NCBI RefSeq assembly: GCF_008386395.1
Contig: NZ_CP043761.1
Coordinates: 1,550,001 to 1,614,000, forward strand
From: Paenibacillus sp. 37
GTDB lineage: Bacteria > Bacillota > Bacilli > Paenibacillales > Paenibacillaceae
Length of the DNA: 64,000 nucleotides
Direction of reading: 5' to 3'
The translations under genes and the position numbers were made by a program. Below the pieces are notes generated by a model, which worked only from the letters and a program-made list of their open reading frames with translations, was not told the DNA's origin and did no database searches. Positions 10,245 to 16,962 of this stretch are shown here, one piece after another; position 1 is the first letter of the stretch, and the number at the start of each line of letters is the position of its first letter.

Positions 10245-12062
10245 ATGCTTGGCAAAATGAAGAGAATCTTAATAGGCAAGCCAATGAAATCGGCTGAACT
10301 GGATGGAGAAAAATTGGGGAAATGGAAGGCACTCGCCATCCTGTCCTCGGATGCCCTATCGTCCGTTGCCTACGGTACGGAACAGATTTTGCTGGTGCTT
10401 GTTGCGGCCGGATTCGCCGCCCTGTGGTATTCTGTTCCGATTTCCATCGCCGTGCTGGGATTACTCGTCATTTTAATTTTTTCCTATCGCCAGACGATAT
10501 TTGCTTATCCAACAGGGGGCGGCGCTTATATCGTAGCCAAGGATAACCTGGGTACAACATCCAGCCTGATTGCCGGAGGATCTCTGCTGGTCGATTATAT
10601 TTTGACCGTTGCGGTAAGTTCGTCCGCAGGCACGGATGCGATTACATCGGCTTTTCCTATGCTGCATGACTACAGTGTTGTGATTGCTCTGATTATGATT
10701 GTTTTTCTAACCATTATGAATTTGCGGGGAGTGACGGAGTCAGCGTCTGTGCTGGCGATCCCCATATATCTGTTTATTTTTTCGATTGCAATTCTGATTA
10801 TCTCGGGTGGAATCAAGTTTCTTGCCGGGGGGATGGAAGCAGCTGCACCAGAATTCGGAACAAGTCTATCCCATGTGAGTATGTTTCTGTTATTGAAAGC
10901 ATTCAGCTCCGGTTGTTCGGCCTTGACTGGCGTGGAAGCGGTAAGTAACGCGATCCCGAACTTCAAGCAGCCTGCCGAGAAAAATGCCGCGGGTACATTA
11001 CTGCTTATGGGTTGTATATTAGGAGCCATGTTCATCGGCATCACCTTACTGGCTTATGGGTACGGAGTGAAGCCTGATCCCAAAGCAACGGTCATTTCCC
11101 AGATTGCTGAAGCGACGTTTGGCAGGGGCACGATGTATTTTATCATTCAGGGTGTAACGGCACTGATCCTGTTCCTGGCTGCCAACACAGCATATTCGGC
11201 TTTTCCGCTACTATCCTTCATGATGGCGAAGGACAAATACATGCCGCATGCATTTATGGTCAGAGGAGACCGCCTTGGTTTCTCGAACGGGATCATTTTC
11301 CTCAGTGTGATGTCTGCGCTGCTGGTGGTCGGGTTCAAAGGAAATACGGAAAGCCTGATTCCGCTCTATGCGGTAGGGGTGTTCATTCCATTTACCCTGT
11401 CGCAGCTGGGTATGATGATTCGCTGGATCAAAGTCAAGCCGTCTGGCTGGCAGATGAAACTGCTCGTTAATACGATCGGTATGCTGACTACATTATCGAT
11501 TACCCTGATCTTTATTTTCACCAAGTTCACACAGACATGGGTCATCTTTATCTTTTTGCCACTCGTTGTCTATGTGTTCATGCGTATTCACCGTCACTAT
11601 TGCAACATTGCCGATGAGCTGCGAATTGACATTCAGGTGGAAAAACCAGCCCACAAAGGCAATACCATTATCATTCCTGTTGCAGGCATTACCCGGGTCG
11701 TCATGAATACGATCAGTTATGCGCAGACGATGTCGGATCACGTGGTCGCGCTGTATATTGGATTCGATGATGAGGCCATACGCAAGATGGAGCAGAAGTG
11801 GGAAGAGTGGAATCCTGGTGTTCGTCTGGTCGTGATCAAATCGAGATACCGCAGCATTATGGGGCCGCTGAAGAAATTCATTGATACCGTAGAGTGGAAA
11901 ACGGCTGAGACCGATCACATCACCGTATTGATTCCGCAATTCATCACCAAGCACTGGTGGCAAAATGTACTGCACAACCAGACCAGCTTCATGATCCGGG
12001 CCTATCTGATCAATTACAAAGACGTGATTGTCACCACGGTGCCATATCATCTTAATCGTTAA
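10245..12062 (+). CDS. kimA: High-affinity potassium importer KimA (APC superfamily)
   Basis: A 605-aa proton/potassium symporter of the KUP-like branch of the APC superfamily. It matches B. subtilis KimA (YdaO, 607 aa) along its whole length as I recall it: RFLIGKP-like start, LSSDALSSVAYGTEQIL, YPTGGGAYIVAKDNLG, LLKAFSSGCSALTGVEA, LYAVGVFIPFTLSQ and the C-terminal PQFITKHWWQNVLHNQ. About twelve membrane helices (residues 30-450) are followed by a cytoplasmic domain (about 470-605) that controls activity and binds c-di-AMP in B. subtilis. The ATG at 10245 is better spaced from AAGGAAG than the ATG at 10239. It is a single gene with its own promoter and terminator. The upstream ydaO riboswitch known from Bacillus was not seen here. 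Confidence 0.92.
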   Translation: MLGKMKRILIGKPMKSAELDGEKLGKWKALAILSSDALSSVAYGTEQILLVLVAAGFAALWYSVPISIAVLGLLVILIFSYRQTIFAYPTGGGAYIVAKDNLGTTSSLIAGGSLLVDYILTVAVSSSAGTDAITSAFPMLHDYSVVIALIMIVFLTIMNLRGVTESASVLAIPIYLFIFSIAILIISGGIKFLAGGMEAAAPEFGTSLSHVSMFLLLKAFSSGCSALTGVEAVSNAIPNFKQPAEKNAAGTLLLMGCILGAMFIGITLLAYGYGVKPDPKATVISQIAEATFGRGTMYFIIQGVTALILFLAANTAYSAFPLLSFMMAKDKYMPHAFMVRGDRLGFSNGIIFLSVMSALLVVGFKGNTESLIPLYAVGVFIPFTLSQLGMMIRWIKVKPSGWQMKLLVNTIGMLTTLSITLIFIFTKFTQTWVIFIFLPLVVYVFMRIHRHYCNIADELRIDIQVEKPAHKGNTIIIPVAGITRVVMNTISYAQTMSDHVVALYIGFDDEAIRKMEQKWEEWNPGVRLVVIKSRYRSIMGPLKKFIDTVEWKTAETDHITVLIPQFITKHWWQNVLHNQTSFMIRAYLINYKDVIVTTVPYHLNR

Positions 12063-12165
12063 CTCGAACGGTTCAACGCTTCACCCCGTTTGGAAGATTT
12101 ACAGATTATTGTAAAATGAGTCGCGTTCTTTAATAGGTATACGTTCATATTCCATTTACACATCG

Positions 12166-12211
12166 AACCGCAAGGATATCTCCAAAAAGGAGAGTTCTTG
12201 CGGTTTTTTTG
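12166..12211 (+). terminator. Intrinsic terminator of kimA
   Basis: ACCGCAAG...CTCC paired with GGAG...CTTGCGGT around an AAAAA loop, then seven Ts. Confidence 0.85.
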
Positions 12212-12406
12212 TCGTGAAATCTGGTCTGGATACCGCTTTCGAATGGATGCACATTTGCGTAAAGTCCCTTGTCCATGATTAACGTTACGTTGATTCAGAA
12301 TGAATTTTGCTGTGACATTCGACTCTTACACTAGATAACGTGGTGCTGAAGTGGATGTAACATTTCACACACACTGAATGCGTGAAACAAGGGGGAAGAA
12401 AATCCG

Positions 12407-13369
12407 ATGAGTGAGCTTGATAACCGGATCAGCTTGCCCGCGGCCAAACGGCGTGTATCAGGTACGAGTGAGCGCCGGGCAACCTCGCTGCGTGTGCAGC
12501 GAATGCGGGAGAATCTGCTGGCCTATGGTTTCCTGGCACCATCGCTGCTTTTGTTTGCAGTGTTCCTGTTTTACCCGATGTTTAAGTCCGTGTACCTCAG
12601 TCTGCATTCCACAGATCCGACGGGACAGATTGCCGCTTATGTAGGACTGGATAACTTCAAGGCAGTTTTCCAATCAGGACTGTTTATGCAAGGGATGAAA
12701 GTGACGTTACTATTTGTGCTGTTTACAGTCCCCACGGGCATGCTGGCTGCTCTGATTCTGGCTGCACTGACCCACAACCGGTTCAAGGGAATGCGTGTGT
12801 TTCAATTTGTGTTCTCTCTGCCCGTGGTGTTATCTGTGGGCTCGTCAGCGGTGATCTGGAAGTTTCTATTTCATCCGACCCTGGGCATGCTGAATTATCT
12901 GCTTGGCAAAGTAGGCATTGACCCAATTCCCTGGCTTACCAGCCCGGACTGGGCACTGATCTCGATCTCCATCATGACAATCTGGATGAACCTCGGATTT
13001 AACTACATTATTCTATCTAGTGGTTTGGCAGGCATACCGGATGAGATCTACGAGAGTGCCAAGATTGATGGTGCAGGAGCATTGCTTACGTTTCGTAAAA
13101 TCTCAATGCCGCTACTGTCACCAACGTTATTTTTTGTTACGGTCGTATCGATCATTGGTGCTTTTCAATCGTTCGGTCAGATCAACATTCTAACCCGGGG
13201 TGGCCCGATGGACAGTACAAATGTTTTTGTATATTCCATCTATCAGGAAGCCTTCGTTAATTTCCGCTTTGGTACAGGTAGTGCACAGGCACTGATCCTG
13301 TTCGTGGTAATTATGCTGCTGACCCTGATCCAGTTCAAATGGGTAGAAAGGAAAGTGCATTACCAATGA
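12407..13369 (+). CDS. ugpA: UgpA-like sugar-phosphate ABC permease
   Basis: A 320-aa membrane protein of the MalF/UgpA class with six helices after a basic cytoplasmic N-terminus (residues 1-35). The permease signature that docks to the ATPase (EAA loop) is visible as EIYESAKIDGAGALLTFRKI. The next gene starts inside its stop codon (ATGA overlap), and a UgpB-like binding protein follows, so this is half of the channel of a glycerol-3-phosphate or glycerophosphodiester importer. No ATPase is encoded nearby; Firmicutes often supply a shared MsmX/UgpC-type ATPase from elsewhere. The Ugp assignment rests on the binding protein. Confidence 0.85.
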   Translation: MSELDNRISLPAAKRRVSGTSERRATSLRVQRMRENLLAYGFLAPSLLLFAVFLFYPMFKSVYLSLHSTDPTGQIAAYVGLDNFKAVFQSGLFMQGMKVTLLFVLFTVPTGMLAALILAALTHNRFKGMRVFQFVFSLPVVLSVGSSAVIWKFLFHPTLGMLNYLLGKVGIDPIPWLTSPDWALISISIMTIWMNLGFNYIILSSGLAGIPDEIYESAKIDGAGALLTFRKISMPLLSPTLFFVTVVSIIGAFQSFGQINILTRGGPMDSTNVFVYSIYQEAFVNFRFGTGSAQALILFVVIMLLTLIQFKWVERKVHYQ

Positions 13370-14187
13370 GTGCGACATGGACCAAAACGCTGTTATATGG
13401 ATTACTGACGATCTGTGCAGCGCTTGTGCTGTATCCGGTGATGTACACCTTTTTCATGGCTGTCATGACGCCGGAAGATGCGAGTGCTTATCCGCCGCAT
13501 ATCATTCCGAATTCCATCGATCTGTCCAACTTTAGCGAAGTATTCGATATTGTTCCGATCGGTCGATTTATCGGTAATACCTTCCTTGTCGCAGGACTGA
13601 CAACAATTGGTCAATTGATTACAGCGAGTATGGCAGCCTATGCTTTTGCGAAAATGCAGTTCAAAGGCAAAAACGTCATCTTCAGCATGTTTGTCGCAAC
13701 GATGATGATTCCATGGGAAGTGACGATGATTCCCAATTACCTAACGGTTCGCAGTTGGGGCTGGCTGGATAGTTACCAGGGGCTTACGGTGCCGTTTCTG
13801 GCAACGGCGTTTGGTACATTCCTGCTCAGACAGTTCTTTATGCAGCTACCCAAGGAGTTGTTCGAAGCAGCGAGGATCGACGGTTGTGGCCATATCCGCT
13901 ATTTCATATCGCATGTCCTGCCATTGTCCCGTCCAGCACTGGGTACACTGGCAATCTATTCATTCTTAAGCATGTACAATTCGTATCTCTGGCCGCTGCT
14001 GGTGACAAATACACCGGAGATGAGAACCGCACAAATCGGGATCTCGATGCTGGAGTTCCAGGAATCCACAGCATGGAATCTGGTATTTGCCGGAACCGCA
14101 ATGGTGATTCTACCATCCTTACTTCTCCTGATCTTCGGACTGAAACAGCTTGTCCGCGGAATGGCCGCAGGCGCGTTGAAGGGGTAA
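13366..14187 (+). CDS. ugpE: UgpE-like sugar-phosphate ABC permease
   Basis: A 273-aa MalG/UgpE-type permease with six predicted helices. The docking motif is ELFEAARIDGCGHIRYF, and the C-terminus ends in RGMAAGALKG, a characteristic ending of this family. The start overlaps the stop of ugpA by four bases (ATGA), which indicates translational coupling and a one-to-one ratio of the two channel subunits. The binding-protein gene comes 350 bp later, an unusually long gap in this kind of operon, holding hairpins and a repeat core. Confidence 0.88.
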   Translation: MSATWTKTLLYGLLTICAALVLYPVMYTFFMAVMTPEDASAYPPHIIPNSIDLSNFSEVFDIVPIGRFIGNTFLVAGLTTIGQLITASMAAYAFAKMQFKGKNVIFSMFVATMMIPWEVTMIPNYLTVRSWGWLDSYQGLTVPFLATAFGTFLLRQFFMQLPKELFEAARIDGCGHIRYFISHVLPLSRPALGTLAIYSFLSMYNSYLWPLLVTNTPEMRTAQIGISMLEFQESTAWNLVFAGTAMVILPSLLLLIFGLKQLVRGMAAGALKG

Positions 14188-14537
14188 AAGGGGGGAGTAG
14201 AGTAAGTTTTAATACTATTTAATTGAAGTAAAAGATTCAGAAAATTTGAATTAACCTTGTATCTTCGTACAAGATCTTAAGGGTTGGATACCAGGAGCGA
14301 ATAAAATGAGGCTCGCATTTTCAATAAGTCTCTTGAAGAGCTGCAAAAGTAGTGAAGGAGAAGAATCGATTCTGAAGAAGCGAAGCGTTCGCCTTTATCA
14401 CCGGATTTTCCCCTTTGAGAGGGAATGAAAAAAATCCGGGGATAACAGCGATCAAAAGAACGATTCATATCCGGAACGGCCATCTTGCAGCACCTATGCA
14501 CTTATTGTTACGCGAGCCATATAAAAGGAGAGCGATT
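14188..14537 (+). other. 350-bp hairpin-rich leader between ugpE and ugpB
   Basis: No gene seen. It contains a small perfect hairpin at 14256-14273 (CTTGTA, loop TCTTCG, TACAAG) and, at 14401-14452, the core of a repeat found in full at 46.4 and 52.6 kb. The ugpB ribosome binding site AAGGAGAGC is at its end. Such structures could lower read-through or stabilise the ugpB message. A long leader also fits stronger separate expression of the binding protein. Confidence 0.5.
14401..14452 (+). repeat. Repeat core, copy C of the hairpin element
   Basis: About 52 bp with the core structure CCGGATTTTCCCC ... AAAATCCGGGGATAACAGCGAT. This matches the core at 52753-52807 closely and, inverted, the perfect hairpin at 46491-46534. 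The flanking terminal repeats of the two full copies are not recognisable here, so this is a partial or degenerate copy. Confidence 0.6.
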
Positions 14538-15917
14538 ATGAACGGATTTCGTATGAAAAAAAGAGGAACATTTGCATTAATGCTGGCTGCACTCATGTTG
14601 GTTATCTCCGCTTGCGGAACAAAAGCTGAAACAAGCAGCCCGGCGAGTGGCGCTCAAGCAGAAGCTGCTGCCGCTGCCGCCGAAACAACACAACTGACGT
14701 GGTGGCATTCCATGTCTGGCGCAGGGGAGAAAGCCATTAACCAACTCGCTTCCGACTTTAACGCCAGCCATCCGGACATTCAGGTGAAACCCATCTATCA
14801 AGGGAAGTACGATGAGAGCTTGAACAAACTCAAAGCATCCATGGGCTCAGACAGCGGTCCAGACATTATCCAGGTCTATGAGATTGGTAGCAAGTTCATG
14901 ATTGATTCAGGCATGATTACGCCGGTACAACAGTTCATAGACAAGGATCAGTTCGATCTGTCCCAACTGGAACCAAACATCATCCGTTATTACACCATCG
15001 ATGGCAAATTGAATGCCATGCCGTTTAACACATCCAACCCGATCCTGTATTACAACAAGGATATGTTCAAAGCAGCTGGTCTGGACCCGGAGAACCCGCC
15101 GAAGACGTATGAAGAGTTTGAGCAGGCGGCGAAAGCACTGGCGAAAGACGGCAAGCCAGGTGCGTCCATGGCGATCTACGGCTGGTTCATGGAACAGTTC
15201 TTTGCAAACCAGAATGCAGATTATGTAAACAATGGTAACGGAAGAACCGAAGCAGCTACAGAGTCTCTGTTGAATTCCGAAGCAGGCGTGAAGACATTAA
15301 CGTGGTGGAAAAAGATGATCGACGAGAAAACCCTCTCCAATCTGGGGCGTAGCACAGACGATACAACAGCAGCATTTACCGCTCAGCAGATTGGTATGAC
15401 TCTGGATTCCACGGCTGGCCTGCGCAAAATCGTAGAAGGTTCAGGTGGCAAGTTTGAACTGGGAACAGGTTTCCTACCTCGTCCAGCAGATGCCAAAGAA
15501 GGCGGCGTTGTAGTGGGTGGAGCGAGCTTGTACATCATGAACAACAAATCGGAAGCACAACAACAAGCGGCATGGGAGTTCATCAAGTACTTGGCTACAC
15601 CAGAGGTACAAGCGAACTGGAGCGTTGCGACAGGATACTTCCCTATTACGACAGCAGCCTACAATGAGCAAGTATTAAAGGATAATATGGCGAAGTACCC
15701 GCAATTCCAGACAGCAGTCGACCAATTACACGCTTCAGCAGATTCGACAGCAACATCCGGGGCTTTGATGGGCGTATTCCCGGAAGCTCGACAACTTGTC
15801 GAAGGAGCGATTGAAACCGTCCTGAATGGACAAGGTACACCACAAGAAGCATTGGATGCAGCAGCTAAACAAATTACAGACAAGATTGCGCAATATAACA
15901 GTACGGTGAAGAAATAA
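14538..15917 (+). CDS. ugpB: UgpB-like substrate-binding lipoprotein
   Basis: A 459-aa extracellular binding protein with a lipoprotein signal (hydrophobic residues about 12-25, lipobox VISAC, lipidated Cys). The mature part strongly resembles E. coli UgpB: TWWHSMSG, FNASHPDIQVKPIYQGKY, DIIQVYEIG, MPFNTSNPILYYNKDMF, AGLDPENPPKTYEEF and VVGGASLYIM. Known UgpB proteins bind sn-glycerol 3-phosphate and glycerophosphocholine, so this importer probably gathers phosphate and carbon from teichoic acid or phospholipid breakdown. The start follows AAGGAGAGCG. A general oligosaccharide substrate cannot be excluded without checking the binding residues against a UgpB structure. Confidence 0.85.
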   Translation: MNGFRMKKRGTFALMLAALMLVISACGTKAETSSPASGAQAEAAAAAAETTQLTWWHSMSGAGEKAINQLASDFNASHPDIQVKPIYQGKYDESLNKLKASMGSDSGPDIIQVYEIGSKFMIDSGMITPVQQFIDKDQFDLSQLEPNIIRYYTIDGKLNAMPFNTSNPILYYNKDMFKAAGLDPENPPKTYEEFEQAAKALAKDGKPGASMAIYGWFMEQFFANQNADYVNNGNGRTEAATESLLNSEAGVKTLTWWKKMIDEKTLSNLGRSTDDTTAAFTAQQIGMTLDSTAGLRKIVEGSGGKFELGTGFLPRPADAKEGGVVVGGASLYIMNNKSEAQQQAAWEFIKYLATPEVQANWSVATGYFPITTAAYNEQVLKDNMAKYPQFQTAVDQLHASADSTATSGALMGVFPEARQLVEGAIETVLNGQGTPQEALDAAAKQITDKIAQYNSTVKK

Positions 15918-15941
15918 TTGTAGGCTAATCTCAGAATAAAG

Positions 15942-15970
15942 ATGCGGCGATCATTCCTGATCGTCGCATT
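15942..15970 (+). terminator. Terminator-like hairpin after ugpB
   Basis: A 12-bp stem ATGCGGCGATCA with TGATCGTCGCAT and a TTCC loop. The T tract is interrupted (TTGTTGTAATTTT), so termination may be incomplete. Confidence 0.6.
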
Positions 15971-16497
15971 GTTGTAATTTTATGATATCCTCTGAGACCT
16001 AAGACGGATTTTTCTTAATGTACAACCTGATTGAACAAATGATTGCAACATTGATAAGATGATGAACATTAACAGGTTATGTCTGATTATAGGCCGAGTA
16101 CAAAAGTATATCTTAAAAGAGTGAGGGGTTGTAGGTCGAAATAAAAGATATTTAATTAACATGTGTCAGTAGTTCGATTTTATATACCACGGATAGGCCT
16201 AAAGTCGAGATGACGATTTATGTAAAAAATCCTCCTACGCGCTAACAATCGGCAAAACCTACGAATAATTGCAAGATGTATTCATCCTCCAGACGAGATA
16301 TGGCTTAGAAAGATTTCACGAAAATCAGCGGGTATTGTAGAAATTAGTTCTCTATAGGCAAATGAATATAATATGTTTAACTCCCTAGAACAGTTTGCAG
16401 ACTCCCATCTGCAAGCTGTTTTTTCTAGTTAATGCCTGTTAATTTTCACCAAGTGAAGGTATAGTAGACAGGATTATATTGAAGGAGTGTAGACGAC
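15971..16497. other. Intergenic region of 0.5 kb without a recognised gene
   Basis: AT-rich, no convincing reading frame and no known RNA seen. At its right end a TATAAT (16367-16372) is followed by a terminator-like hairpin at 16388-16425 (AACAGTTTGCAGA / TCTGCAAGCTGTT, then Ts). Any transcript between them would be under 50 nt and lacks a clear -35 box, so I do not call a small RNA. Confidence 0.4.
16388..16425 (+). terminator. Intrinsic terminator-like hairpin
   Basis: A 13-bp near-perfect stem with loop CTCCCA followed by TTTTTT on the + strand. No gene directly upstream explains it; it may be the remnant end of a lost gene. Confidence 0.6.
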
Positions 16498-16710
16498 ATG
16501 CAAGATCAACCCGTTTTAATCGCACTATTTGCCATAGCGGCAGGAATTTTTAGTTTGCTCGGAGGTATCAACAATTGGGACTGGTTTATGAAGAGCTTTA
16601 GAGCAGGAATTTTTGTGAAGACCATTGGACGGCAGGGCGCTAGAGTAGTATATGGTATTCTCGGTGTAGTCATGATTGTCATTGGTGTACTACTGTTACT
16701 GATCGGATAG
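16498..16710 (+). CDS. Small membrane protein, Imm17-like immunity family
   Basis: A 70-aa protein with two membrane helices (about residues 6-23 and 50-69) joined by a basic loop, with the pattern NNWDWFMKS...FVKTIGRQGARVVYGILG. That pattern matches my recollection of the immunity 17 family, small two-helix proteins that protect against polymorphic toxins. No toxin gene lies next to it, so it may be an orphan immunity protein or have another membrane role. GGAGTG precedes the ATG. Confidence 0.65.
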   Translation: MQDQPVLIALFAIAAGIFSLLGGINNWDWFMKSFRAGIFVKTIGRQGARVVYGILGVVMIVIGVLLLLIG

Positions 16711-16896
16711 TTACTGGGATAAACGAACTCACCAAGTATCATCTACATACGATGTTCATGAGCGAAGGCAAAGTAAGAGGATATGTGAGAAGAGTCAAAT
16801 GAAAAAAGCGTTTGAATGCTTAAAGTAGCAGTATGCAGTGTGACCAGGATAGAATATCAAATCAAATAGCATGCCTGAAAAAAACATAGCCATAAC

Positions 16897-16930
16897 AAAA
16901 AGACCACCGAAAAATTTCGGTGGTCTTTTT
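16897..16930 (-). terminator. Bidirectional terminator of the opuA operon
   Basis: Perfect stem AAAAAGACCACCGAAA with TTTCGGTGGTCTTTTT and a 2-nt loop. The T/A runs on both sides make it active on either strand. Confidence 0.85.
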
Positions 16931-16962
16931 ACCAAATTCAGGTTTATTCATCTCAATCTGGT

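Noticed and set aside
16367..16425. A third small RNA: TATAAT followed by a terminator
   Set aside because: The transcript would be under 50 nt and consist almost only of the terminator hairpin. No -35 box, and no relation to the two-copy RNA.
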